The notes beneath the pieces were generated by a model. That model was not told where the DNA came from, ran no database searches, and saw only the letters and a program-made list of their open reading frames with translations. This document shows positions 43,511 through 51,858 of a stretch of DNA of 64,000 nucleotides, piece after piece. The stretch is from Spirosoma taeanense (GTDB taxonomy: Bacteria > Bacteroidota > Bacteroidia > Cytophagales > Spirosomataceae): assembly GCF_013127955.1 (NCBI RefSeq), contig NZ_CP053435.1, positions 1,302,001 through 1,366,000 on the forward strand. The letters run 5' to 3'. The position numbers and the translations under genes were made by a program. Numbering within the stretch: the stretch's first letter is position 1; every line of letters starts with the position of its first letter.

Positions 43511-43565
43511 TTCAGAATATACTTCTGAAATTATCTGCTTATTTAGGTCTATTATCAGATAATAG
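43511..43565. promoter_or_regulatory. Two dyads between pth and the small secreted gene
   Basis: TTCAGAA-TATAC-TTCTGAA (43511-43529) and the perfect 17-bp palindrome CTATTATC-A-GATAATAG (43549-43565) lie 20 bp apart in a 241-bp gap. They sit downstream of pth and upstream of the 146-residue gene on the minus strand, so one may be a weak terminator and the other an operator. Confidence 0.35.
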
Positions 43566-43668
43566 CGGTTGTATTACGTCTAGATTCGCAATTTTCTTTG
43601 GCAATAGTAATCGCTTATGCATAAAGCCTGCACCTTGACTAAATGAGAAAATTCTTTAAAAAATTATA

Positions 43669-44232
43669 TCATTGATTGTAATTATTCATAGCGAATTGTA
43701 TGCCCATAGTGCAAAACGCGAGAATTGCGTCGCCAACGCGGTCCAGGTAATCGGGTAATTGAATAAGTTCGTCTTCCGGGAACTGCCCTAAAACAAAATC
43801 AACCTGTCGGCCTTTCGAAAAATTATTTCCAATACCGACCCGGAGTCGGGCGTATTCCTGCGTGTTCAGCACTTCGTCAATATTCCGCAATCCATTATGT
43901 CCGCCCGGTGAGCCTTTGGGCTTCAAGCGTAGTTTCCCAAAGGGTAAATCTTTATCGTCTGTAACAACTAACAGGTTCTCAACCTGAATATTTTCCTGCT
44001 TCAGGTAGTATAGCACGGCCCGGCCACTCAGATTCATGTAGGTCGTAGGCTTGACAAAAAAGAGTTGTTTGCCTTTGTGCTGCCATTTGGCGGTATACGC
44101 CAGGCGGGTCATTGAAAAATCAAAGCTGTATTGCGCAGCCATGCGGTCAAGGGCCATAAAACCAGCATTGTGGCGGGTAAGCGCGTATTCAGGGCCAATG
44201 TTGCCAAGGCCAACAATTAAAAACTTATTCAT
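43669..44232 (-). CDS. pth: Peptidyl-tRNA hydrolase
   Basis: A 187-residue Pth. The N-terminus is FLIVGLGNIGPEYALTRHNAGF, with catalytic His21. Further motifs VKPTTYMNLSG, VVTDDKDLPFGKLRLK and GSPGGHNGLRNI are the family's substrate-binding parts. It frees tRNAs from peptides dropped by ribosomes and is essential. The ATG at 44232 was chosen; 29 upstream residues in frame are not part of the family. Divergent from pyrR with 121 bp between. Confidence 0.96.
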   Translation of the reverse strand: MNKFLIVGLGNIGPEYALTRHNAGFMALDRMAAQYSFDFSMTRLAYTAKWQHKGKQLFFVKPTTYMNLSGRAVLYYLKQENIQVENLLVVTDDKDLPFGKLRLKPKGSPGGHNGLRNIDEVLNTQEYARLRVGIGNNFSKGRQVDFVLGQFPEDELIQLPDYLDRVGDAILAFCTMGIQFAMNNYNQ

Positions 44233-44272
44233 TGATGAACAGGGATCGGTATGTGTCCAGGAGCCGACGGCG

Positions 44273-44299
44273 CAAAGTTCGTGTTTCTTTTGCGTACAA
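44273..44299 (-). promoter_or_regulatory. Promoter for pth
   Basis: On the minus strand GAACTTTG (44273-44280) matches seven of eight TAnnTTTG positions, with TTG (44297-44299) 16 bp upstream. It predicts a leader of about 34 nt. Confidence 0.4.
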
Positions 44300-44339
44300 T
44301 AATGCCTGTTCGAAAACAACTAAATGGCAGGCAAATGAC

Positions 44340-44347
44340 TATTTTTG
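44340..44347 (+). promoter_or_regulatory. -7 box of pyrR, suggesting a leaderless transcript
   Basis: TATTTTTG is an exact TAnnTTTG match that ends 6 bp before the pyrR ATG at 44354. Transcription should start about 7 nt later, at or next to the ATG. No TTG is seen at -33. Confidence 0.4.
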
Positions 44348-44353
44348 GCGGCT

Positions 44354-44893
44354 ATGAGCCAACAACGCCTAATTCTAGCCAGTCCACTACTCGAAATCGT
44401 CATCAGTCGCCTGACTCAGCAGCTGATTGAGAATCATCAGGATTTTGCTGACACGGTTATTCTAGGGATGCAGCCACGTGGAATTTATTTTGCTGAGCGC
44501 GTCGGGCGTGAGTTGAGTCGTACATTAGGTCGTGAGGTGCCCATAGGTTATCTGGATGCTACGTTTTACCGCGACGATTTCCGCCGACGCGATTCTCCTT
44601 TACGTCCGAATACAACCCATGTCCCCTTCATTATCGAAGACAAACGGGTTATTCTGATCGATGACGTGCTGGCGACGGGACGAATGGTGCGGGCGGCCCT
44701 CGACGCCATGACGGCCTTTGGACGACCCCGTAAGGTGGAACTACTGGTCCTGATTGACCGGCGTTATAACCGGGATTTGCCCATCAAGCCTGATTATACG
44801 GGTAAGCGCGTAAATACGCTGGAATCCCAGCGGGTACTGGTCGAATGGACCGAGCAGGGAGCCGATGCTGACCGTATCTGGCTGGTTGGCTAA
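44354..44893 (+). CDS. pyrR: PyrR-type uracil phosphoribosyltransferase / regulator
   Basis: A 179-residue type I phosphoribosyltransferase. The PRPP loop is VILIDDVLATGRMVRAAL and the N-terminal part VILGMQPRGIYFAERVGREL and the flexible loop segment FYRDDFRRR match PyrR. In Firmicutes it binds pyr mRNA and also makes UMP from uracil; in Bacteroidota only the enzymatic role is likely. No pyr biosynthesis genes are adjacent. ATG at 44354 chosen over a TTG three codons upstream. Confidence 0.92.
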   Translation: MSQQRLILASPLLEIVISRLTQQLIENHQDFADTVILGMQPRGIYFAERVGRELSRTLGREVPIGYLDATFYRDDFRRRDSPLRPNTTHVPFIIEDKRVILIDDVLATGRMVRAALDAMTAFGRPRKVELLVLIDRRYNRDLPIKPDYTGKRVNTLESQRVLVEWTEQGADADRIWLVG

Positions 44894-45009
44894 ACAGATC
44901 GCTTTGGGTTGACAAAAATATTTTACCGGTTCAGTAGGTATTTCTACCATTTAGGTGTCTAAGTAAATACAAGGTTAGCTAGTTCTTTTTAGCTTAGCCG
45001 ACCGTATAT

Positions 45010-47586
45010 ATGAAGCCACCTATTCGCCAACTCATCCTATTCATCTGCGCTGTAATGTTCGTTGCTCTGGGCAACGGAACGCAGGCGCAAACGGTTTATA
45101 CCATTACTGGTCTGGTTACAGACGCCCGGACTGGTGAGCCGGTCCCGTTTGCTAACGTAGCGCTCGTTGGGCGTCGGGTTGGCACACTGACGGATGAACA
45201 GGGGCGGTACGTACTCAATCCGAAAACCTTAACGGATTCGCTGGCCGTTAGCTCACTGGGTTTTGCAACGTTACGTCACGCTATTGATCGCGATCGTCTT
45301 TCCCAGGCTATTGACTTTAAGCTGGAACCCGCCGGAAAGGCGCTGCAGGAAGTGACGGTCCGGGCCGGCGAGAATCCGGCCTTTCGGGTGCTGCGGCAGG
45401 TTCGCAAAAACCGACTGCTGAACGACCGGAACCGCCTATCGGCCTATGAGTGCGACAGTTACGTAAAGACAGAGATTGCCCTCAGCCACGTTTCGGATAA
45501 GGTGCGCCGGAATCCTATCATGCGTCGGATAAATGAGGCCATGAGCCAGCAGGATTCGCTGTTTGACGATGAAGGACACCGCCTGCTGCCTGTTCTGGCA
45601 TCCGAGTCTGTATCGCGGTACTATTACCGGGCCAGTCCGCAGCGCCGTCGTGAAGAGATACGCAAGACGCGCATTAAGGGCGTGGCCGTTGATGATGCCG
45701 GACTCAGTTCGCAACTGCTGGGCGGCACGGGGCTGGTCAATCAGAACTTCTACGATAATTACATCCCGATTCTGGGTAAAGACTTCGCATCGCCTATTGG
45801 TGACAACTGGAAAAACTGGTATGAATTTTTTCTGGCCGACACCACCCTGATTGGGGACCGCGTTTGTTATGAAATTCAGTTCGATCCCAAGCGGGCCGAA
45901 GATCTGGTATTCACCGGCAAAGCCTGGATTGACACGACTTCCTTTGCACTCTGCCAGATTGAAGCCCGGATTGGCAGCGGGGCAAATCTGAATTACGTTC
46001 GGCGGCTAACCATTGAGCAGGAACTGGAACCAACCGTTGACTCCGCTTCGGGCTCGGGTGCGACGGCGGGCTGGCTGCCGGTGGGTCTGAAACTAATGGC
46101 CGACCTGACGGGCGTTGGCAAGCAGTCGCTGGGTATGCGGGCGCAGATCACCTTACGTAATGCGAATATACTGGTCAATCAGCCCCGTCCGGTTGGTTTT
46201 TATGACCAGCCAGTCGAGCCCGCCGATTCCGTTGCTACACCTAACGAAGCCTACTGGAACAACGTTCAGCGCACGTTGGCGGGTTCGGACTCGCTGAACC
46301 GCGACGACCGCAAGGCCCGTCAGCTCATTGATAAACTTCGGGAGGTGCCCGCCGTCCGGACGGCGGAGGCCGTCGGACAAATTGCGGTTACGGGTTTTTA
46401 CAAGGCTGGCGGTTTGGATATAGGGCCCTATCCGTATCTATTTGCGTATAACTCCGTGGAAGGGTTGCGAACACGGATCGGTTTTCGCACCAATGAGCAG
46501 TTCAGCCGGAACTGGATTCTGCGTTCTTATCTGGCCTATGGCATGCTCGATCGGCGGGTTAAGTACGGGATGGAGGCTGACTATCTGTTTTCGCGTCGGC
46601 ACTGGACCATGGTGGGCGTTCGGATCAGCAGTGATCTGGAGCGGCTGGGTCTAACCCCCGAACTGATTGGCGGCAATCGGATTTTTTACGCGCTGAGTCG
46701 TTTTGGCCGCTACCGGGGCGCTTACCGCAGCCATCAAAAGGAACTGTTCCTGCGGACCGAGCCCGTCAAAGGTATTCTCCTAACGGCAACTTTAGGCAGC
46801 CGGAGTTTCGATCCCATCTTTCCGTTTCACTACCGTCTGCACCCCGAACTGGAAGACCAGTCGCCGTTACGGTCCGATTTTTTTGACGCCTATTGGGCCA
46901 TCGAAGCCCGGCTGGCCCGGAAAGAAAAGTACATCATGGATGGTAATGAGCGCATTACGCTCGGAACCAAACGTGCGCCGGTACTAACGATTCGGTATAC
47001 GCACGGAGCCCGGTCGCTAGGTAGCCATTTTAATTATGACCGGCTTACGGCCCGGGCGCAGCAGACGTTCCGACTGGGGCCGCTGGGCCGGATGACGTAT
47101 CTGCTATCGGCTGGGTTTACGCCCTCGACGCTGCCGGCCCCTCTTTTATTTCCGCATATCGGGAACCCGACGCCCCTGCTGACAACCAATACGTTCAATC
47201 GGATGCAGTTTTATGAGTTCGTGAGCGATCGCTTCGTAGCAATTCACGTTCAGCATAAGTTTGAAGGGCTGGTGTTCAATCGCCTTCCGGGTATCCGCAA
47301 GCTGAACTGGCGGCTGGTTGCCAATGTCGATGCTCTCTGGGGAAGCCAGTCAACCGCCAACCGCGCCGTCGAAACATTCAAGCCCCTTCCCGGTGGTTTG
47401 AAACCCATTCATATTGGTGCGCTGCAGCCCGGAAAGCCCTATCTGGAAATCGGTTATGGGATTGATAACATCTTTAAAATCTTCCGAATACAGGCAATTC
47501 ACCGAATGACGTACCTCGGAGCAGGCCACGACGGCCTGCCGATTAAACCCTTTGTTCTCAAAGGAGCGGCCTCGATCAGCTTCTGA
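45010..47586 (+). CDS. DUF5686 outer-membrane protein with carboxypeptidase-like domain
   Basis: An 858-residue protein with a signal peptide ending near residue 26 (GNGTQAQ), a carboxypeptidase-like regulatory beta sandwich (about 29-115; TITGLVTDARTGEPVPFANVALVG), and the DUF5686 domain that follows: AYECDSYVKTEI, KDFASPIGDNWKNWYEFFLADT, and a barrel with a Phe at the C-terminus (KGAASISF). It looks like a TonB-receptor relative without a plug. Function unknown. It meets the lipid kinase gene with 13 bp between the stop codons. Confidence 0.9.
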   Translation: MKPPIRQLILFICAVMFVALGNGTQAQTVYTITGLVTDARTGEPVPFANVALVGRRVGTLTDEQGRYVLNPKTLTDSLAVSSLGFATLRHAIDRDRLSQAIDFKLEPAGKALQEVTVRAGENPAFRVLRQVRKNRLLNDRNRLSAYECDSYVKTEIALSHVSDKVRRNPIMRRINEAMSQQDSLFDDEGHRLLPVLASESVSRYYYRASPQRRREEIRKTRIKGVAVDDAGLSSQLLGGTGLVNQNFYDNYIPILGKDFASPIGDNWKNWYEFFLADTTLIGDRVCYEIQFDPKRAEDLVFTGKAWIDTTSFALCQIEARIGSGANLNYVRRLTIEQELEPTVDSASGSGATAGWLPVGLKLMADLTGVGKQSLGMRAQITLRNANILVNQPRPVGFYDQPVEPADSVATPNEAYWNNVQRTLAGSDSLNRDDRKARQLIDKLREVPAVRTAEAVGQIAVTGFYKAGGLDIGPYPYLFAYNSVEGLRTRIGFRTNEQFSRNWILRSYLAYGMLDRRVKYGMEADYLFSRRHWTMVGVRISSDLERLGLTPELIGGNRIFYALSRFGRYRGAYRSHQKELFLRTEPVKGILLTATLGSRSFDPIFPFHYRLHPELEDQSPLRSDFFDAYWAIEARLARKEKYIMDGNERITLGTKRAPVLTIRYTHGARSLGSHFNYDRLTARAQQTFRLGPLGRMTYLLSAGFTPSTLPAPLLFPHIGNPTPLLTTNTFNRMQFYEFVSDRFVAIHVQHKFEGLVFNRLPGIRKLNWRLVANVDALWGSQSTANRAVETFKPLPGGLKPIHIGALQPGKPYLEIGYGIDNIFKIFRIQAIHRMTYLGAGHDGLPIKPFVLKGAASISF

Positions 47587-47599
47587 GTTAGCGCAGCCC

Positions 47600-48481
47600 T
47601 CAGGCTGGAGCCGTATCGGGCGGCAGCAGCATGGTAAGGGCGCCCGGCTGAATGCGGGCGTCCAGCTTCGTTACGCGCCCCCGGTATTCCCCATCGACCT
47701 GAAAATAAGCCCGGCGGTACATTTCAATCGAAACAGATGTGGCCGGGAAGATCTCGATATTCTTGGGATCGAAGGGCCGGAACCGCCAGAACAGTTTCAG
47801 GATTTCCCAGATTGTGAGCCGCCGAAACACAACGACTTCAAATACGCCGTCTGAAGGGTCGCCGTCGGGGTTGATAACCGCTCCGGTTCCATACATGCGG
47901 GCGTTGGCCAGAACAACCATCAGGGCCGCCCGCTGGATGCACTCATCACCCCGGTTAATACTTGTCCGCAACAGGCGACGTTTTCGCAGAACCTTGAGAA
48001 CGCTCTGCAGATAACCGAACATGCCCCGCAGATTATTCTGCTGATAATGTCTGACCATCTGGGCGTTGAGGCCGATATCGCTCAGATGCAGACAGATGTC
48101 GTTATCGTTCAGCACGATGACGTCGATTGGTTTTAGAATACCATTCACCACAATATCCAGACTCTTCTCAACATCAGGCGGAATGTTTAATTCACGTGCC
48201 ATACCATTAGCCGATCCGGCGGGTAGAACGCCCAGGGGAATCCCCGTGTCGAGAAGCTGTTCGGCCACGAACTTGATTGTGCCATCGCCCCCAACCGCTA
48301 CAACCCGGTCGGGCCGCAGATCCGCCAGATGCTGACGTAAAGCCTCCTCGTCTGTCTCGCCATTGAGATGCAGCAGGGTGGCCGTATGCGGTGAATTGTT
48401 GAAATAATCGGTAATGCCTGCTTCCCAGTCCGTTTTGGCTTTTCCGCCCGAAGCGGGATTTATTGCGAATAAAAAAGTCAA
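47600..48481 (-). CDS. Diacylglycerol/lipid kinase family protein (YegS-like)
   Basis: A 293-residue lipid kinase. The N-terminal domain has INPASGG, the glycine-rich ATP site GGDGT (64-68) and LPAGSAN (87-92); the C-terminal beta sandwich holds ...YQNNLRGMFGY and DGEYRGR, the lipid part. Enzymes of this family phosphorylate diacylglycerol, or another lipid alcohol, to a phosphatidate. It is cytoplasmic and membrane-associated. It is divergent from an App1-like phosphatase gene that could reverse the same reaction, with only 46 bp between starts. Confidence 0.92.
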   Translation of the reverse strand: MTFLFAINPASGGKAKTDWEAGITDYFNNSPHTATLLHLNGETDEEALRQHLADLRPDRVVAVGGDGTIKFVAEQLLDTGIPLGVLPAGSANGMARELNIPPDVEKSLDIVVNGILKPIDVIVLNDNDICLHLSDIGLNAQMVRHYQQNNLRGMFGYLQSVLKVLRKRRLLRTSINRGDECIQRAALMVVLANARMYGTGAVINPDGDPSDGVFEVVVFRRLTIWEILKLFWRFRPFDPKNIEIFPATSVSIEMYRRAYFQVDGEYRGRVTKLDARIQPGALTMLLPPDTAPA

Positions 48482-48527
48482 CTTATGAGCTGATTATGGG
48501 TTATAACGGCATATACAGATAAACAAA

Positions 48528-49601
48528 ATGGAGACTGTGAAGCCTCAGCCAACGAGTAAACAACAGATAAGCCTAAAAGGTAAGATTAGACGCGGTTTTT
48601 TATCCTGGCTACGCCTGTCCGATCAGCCCCTTGTGCGGGTATACCGAGGATTTGGGAATGACAAGCAGTTAACAATTCACGGGACGGCGTTTCGACGGAG
48701 CGCGCTGCCCCGTAAGAAATACCGCGACAGTATCTGGATAAATCTACTGGCAGTCCTGCGGCTGTTCATGGTACAGCCCTACCCCCAGGCTCTGGTTCGC
48801 GTTCGGTTCAACGGAGAGATGTCGGAAGCGAAAACTGATGCCGAAGGCTATTTTCGTATCGAACTACCTATTGCTGCGCCTTTATCGCCAGGCTGGCATC
48901 CGGTCCAGGCCGAACTGGTATCGCAGACCCTATCGCCCGAAACGATTCTGGCTGAGGGTGCCGGCGAAGTGCTTATACCCCATCCGACGCGGCTCGCCTG
49001 CATTTCTGACATTGATGATACGTTCCTGATCTCGCATTCGGCCACGATTGCCAAACGACTGCAGGTGCTGCTGACCGAAAATGCGCATAGTCGCCAGCCG
49101 TTCGAAGGGGTGGTGATGCATTACCAGCTCCTTGCTGAAGCCGATAGCGGGCCTGGGATCACGAACCCGTTCTTCTACGTATCCAGCAGCGAATGGAACC
49201 TGTATGATTATATTCTGGAGTTTTCCGAAAAAAACGAGTTACCGAAAGGGGTATTCCTGCTGAGCCAGTTAAAGACGTTCAGGCAGTTGCTGAAAACAGG
49301 GCAGAATAAGCACATGACGAAGTTTACCCGGATTGTGCGGATTCTGGAAAACTTTCCTCAGCAGGAGTTCATTCTGTTGGGCGACGATACCCAGGAAGAC
49401 CCCACGATTTATGCATCCGTAGTCGAGCACTTCCCCAAGCAGATTCGCTGCGTCTATATCCGGCAGGTTCACGGCGAAAACCAGCCAAAAACCCGCGCTA
49501 CATTAAGCCGCATTGGGAATATGAATGTGCCTTACCTGTATTTCGCCCATAGTTCAGATGCTCGTCAGCATTCGCTGGACCTGGGGCTGGTCGCATTCTG
49601 A
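48528..49601 (+). CDS. App1-like phosphatidate phosphatase (DUF2183)
   Basis: A 357-residue protein with the App1 catalytic domain. The haloacid-dehalogenase-type motif DxDxT is Asp161-x-Asp163-x-Thr165 (ISDIDDTFLISH). A later motif FYVSSSEWNLYDYI, KHMTKFTRIVRIL and LLGDDTQEDPTIY fit the family. The N-terminal part (about 30-150) has a beta-rich region. In yeast App1 removes the phosphate of phosphatidic acid. Here the neighbouring divergent gene encodes a lipid kinase, so the two could set a phosphatidate/diacylglycerol balance. Substrate is inference. Confidence 0.88.
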   Translation: METVKPQPTSKQQISLKGKIRRGFLSWLRLSDQPLVRVYRGFGNDKQLTIHGTAFRRSALPRKKYRDSIWINLLAVLRLFMVQPYPQALVRVRFNGEMSEAKTDAEGYFRIELPIAAPLSPGWHPVQAELVSQTLSPETILAEGAGEVLIPHPTRLACISDIDDTFLISHSATIAKRLQVLLTENAHSRQPFEGVVMHYQLLAEADSGPGITNPFFYVSSSEWNLYDYILEFSEKNELPKGVFLLSQLKTFRQLLKTGQNKHMTKFTRIVRILENFPQQEFILLGDDTQEDPTIYASVVEHFPKQIRCVYIRQVHGENQPKTRATLSRIGNMNVPYLYFAHSSDARQHSLDLGLVAF

Positions 49602-49627
49602 GCCGATGCATCCAGAAAGAGCGGGGT

Positions 49628-50839
49628 TTATTTCACCAGGAACAGGCTGCCCCGAAAGTCAAATGGTTCGCCCGTATCGTACTCACCAGTGATGATGTAT
49701 TGATACGTTCCCTCCGCGCAGGGCGCATTGCGGTAGGTGCCGTCCCAGCCATCGGTCAGATTATCTCCCCGGAAAACGGTTTCGCCCCATCGGTCAAAAA
49801 TAGCAACAGTTACCTGGACAACGCCCCTGTAGATAGGTTTATACAGATCATTGACGCCGTCTTTATTGGGCGAAAAGGCAGAAGGAATGTAAACGTTGGG
49901 CTGAGGAACATTTGGTTTCAGAACGTGTTCGCACGCGCAGCTATCCAGATTATAGCGATCGTCAGTCCGGCTGTTTTTGTCATCACAATCCGGCTGAGGC
50001 TTGGGAATGTGTTCACACTGGCAGGTCAGCGCATTGAGCTGATCGTCGGTCAGGCAATTGTTATCGTCGCAGGCGCGTGGATTACACAGCAGATAAATCT
50101 GGTTCAGTTCTTCCCGGGTCAGCAACCGGTCGTAAAGTTTCAGATCATCAACGTAGCCTTCAAAAAAATCGACAAACCGGCCCAGGTCGTCCTTGCGGGT
50201 GCCGATGAAGGTATAATTGGCAGCTGTTCCCAACGCCGTGGGCGTGGCCGAACAGCTCGAATAGGTGTTGTTGCACACGGACGTATATTCCCGGCAGTTG
50301 ACCTGAAAGCGTGTCCGGTCAGCGGCCGAGGCTTTGGTGCCGTCGTAAACCAGCACAATCAGCTGCCATTCGTTGGGCTGAATAACATTATAGGTCGAGC
50401 TAACCTGGTACCCCCCTGAAAAAGCGCCCACAACCGAACTAAAGGGGCTTACCCCGAACAGAACGCCCAGCGGTCCGCCGGCGCCGTAATCAATCCAGTG
50501 CGAAAAGACCGTATTCAGCGTGTACTGGATATTATTGAACCGGGCCGGTTTGACCCAGGCCGTTAGAGTCAGCTGCTTTTTGCCGTTGATTAGTTTAGAG
50601 AGCGGCAGGTCTATATAGGCGTTCTTGCCGTTCAGGTAAACGGCCGAATTCGGCTCCCCACACGATCCCTGCCCGAACGTTACGTTATGAGGGGTACCAT
50701 GATTCGCGTAGGAGCTTGCATCCTGCGAACTGCCATCGAATTTATACCAGGCTACCAGCCCCCGGTTTAAATCCTGTGCATTCAGGCACATATGTCCAAG
50801 CAAACAAAAAATGCTGATGCACCTGACGATGAAACTCAT
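49628..50839 (-). CDS. LamG-domain type IX secretion cargo protein
   Basis: A 403-residue secreted protein. Signal peptide ends near LLGHMCLNAQ, then a LamG/concanavalin-like domain (about 30-220; LVAWYKFDGSSQDASSYANHG, YVDDLKLYDRLLT). Next is a cysteine-rich pair of repeats of the type CDDxNxxTDDxxNxxxCxCEH (about 255-312). The C-terminus (about 318-403; IPSAFSPNKDGVNDLYKP, FDRWGETVF, DGWDGTYRN, GTYQYII) is the gliding-motility-associated (CHU_C/type B) sorting domain recognised by the type IX system. So it should be exported by the gldKLMN machine in this window. The start may be two residues upstream (50845). Its ligand is unknown. Confidence 0.92.
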   Translation of the reverse strand: MSFIVRCISIFCLLGHMCLNAQDLNRGLVAWYKFDGSSQDASSYANHGTPHNVTFGQGSCGEPNSAVYLNGKNAYIDLPLSKLINGKKQLTLTAWVKPARFNNIQYTLNTVFSHWIDYGAGGPLGVLFGVSPFSSVVGAFSGGYQVSSTYNVIQPNEWQLIVLVYDGTKASAADRTRFQVNCREYTSVCNNTYSSCSATPTALGTAANYTFIGTRKDDLGRFVDFFEGYVDDLKLYDRLLTREELNQIYLLCNPRACDDNNCLTDDQLNALTCQCEHIPKPQPDCDDKNSRTDDRYNLDSCACEHVLKPNVPQPNVYIPSAFSPNKDGVNDLYKPIYRGVVQVTVAIFDRWGETVFRGDNLTDGWDGTYRNAPCAEGTYQYIITGEYDTGEPFDFRGSLFLVK

Positions 50840-50913
50840 TTCCAAACGGATTAATACGCCGAACGCAGCTATACTCTATAGGCAAAAAGCATAGCTATTT
50901 ACTCACTACTAGT

Positions 50914-51681
50914 TTACTTGGTAGCCACGTAGAAAAAATCCAGGCTTCCGGCCGGATCGTTGCTGATCAGGTAATCGGTGTAGTTGATTTCGGCGGCCAA
51001 TCCATCGGCCTGCAGCAGACGGTTCCGGTTCAGACGGTTCATCAGATCGTAGGGCACCTGCAGGAGCCGACGGGGCAGGCGGTACTGCAGATTGAAGATG
51101 TCGAAGCGCGTTAGTTTTTTAACCGACTCTTTGTTCTGCTCGTAGTAGGTCATTACCTTGTCGTTGCCATATATGCCCTGCGTCTCAATGGCTGAGAAGT
51201 ACCTGGCGATCAGTGCTTTCAACTCGCCGGCGTAGTATTCCCGAACGTGCCAGGGATTCCGCGTCAGCGAAAACGTTTTGTTGACCGTGGTTAGCAGAAG
51301 TTTACCCCCCGGTTTCAGCACGCGGTGCGCTTCGCGGATAAACAGGTCGTCGTTTTCGATGTGTTCGATGACCTGAAAGGTGACAATGAAATCAAATGTA
51401 TTATCGGCCAGACCGGCGAGGGGCGGAATGTTGGCGGCAATAAATGTTGAAGCAGAGTATTCCTGGCTCAGGGCGTTAATCAGGTCCTGGTTTTTATCAA
51501 TACCCGTATAATGATCAGCGGCCTGCGTGAGCAGTTGCAGACCCCGGCCCCAGCCGCAGCCGATTTCAAGCACACGTCCGCTAACCAGACTGGCCGCTTC
51601 AACGTAGGGAAACAGGAGCCGTTGGTGAACGGGATTATCGGATGCGATCTCTGCGGAGGTAATCTCAGTGGTTTTGTACAT
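50914..51681 (-). CDS. Class I SAM-dependent methyltransferase
   Basis: A 255-residue methyltransferase of type 11. Motif I is GRVLEIGCGWGRGLQLL, the acidic end of the second strand YTGIDKN, and the motif FDFIVTFQVIEHI follows, then HRVLKPGGKLLLTTVN. The C-terminal region is helical. Substrate not known. The gene precedes (against transcription) the GWxTD protein, which runs divergently 178 bp away. Confidence 0.92.
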   Translation of the reverse strand: MYKTTEITSAEIASDNPVHQRLLFPYVEAASLVSGRVLEIGCGWGRGLQLLTQAADHYTGIDKNQDLINALSQEYSASTFIAANIPPLAGLADNTFDFIVTFQVIEHIENDDLFIREAHRVLKPGGKLLLTTVNKTFSLTRNPWHVREYYAGELKALIARYFSAIETQGIYGNDKVMTYYEQNKESVKKLTRFDIFNLQYRLPRRLLQVPYDLMNRLNRNRLLQADGLAAEINYTDYLISNDPAGSLDFFYVATK

Positions 51682-51804
51682 GAGTTTGCAATTCGTACTG
51701 TAAAATTAGTCTTTTGCAGAAGTAAAGAAAAATGAACCGCCTGGGTAACCCGAACGCTGCTATTTTTTCGTTATAAATAAACAGTTGGCGGCAGACTTTT
51801 TTAT

Positions 51805-51834
51805 AAGGAGCCTGTTGCTGAATGACAACTTTTG
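51805..51834 (+). promoter_or_regulatory. Shine-Dalgarno-like site with out-of-frame ATG before the GWxTD gene
   Basis: AAGGAG at 51805-51810 is followed 11 nt later by ATG (51822), which is not in the GWxTD frame; the in-frame TTG is at 51832 and ATG at 51859. The AAGGAG is therefore poorly placed for the gene's own start. Confidence 0.3.
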
Positions 51835-51858
51835 AAAAACGCGCGAATTCCGTTGTTT

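Noticed and set aside
44893-45010. Search for a pyr mRNA anti-antiterminator next to pyrR
   Set aside because: No PyrR-binding stem or pyr biosynthesis gene is seen; the gap holds only A/T-rich sequence.
49700-50419. 239-codon open frame on + strand opposite the LamG cargo gene
   Set aside because: The minus-strand gene has a signal peptide, LamG and sorting domain; the other frame has no features.
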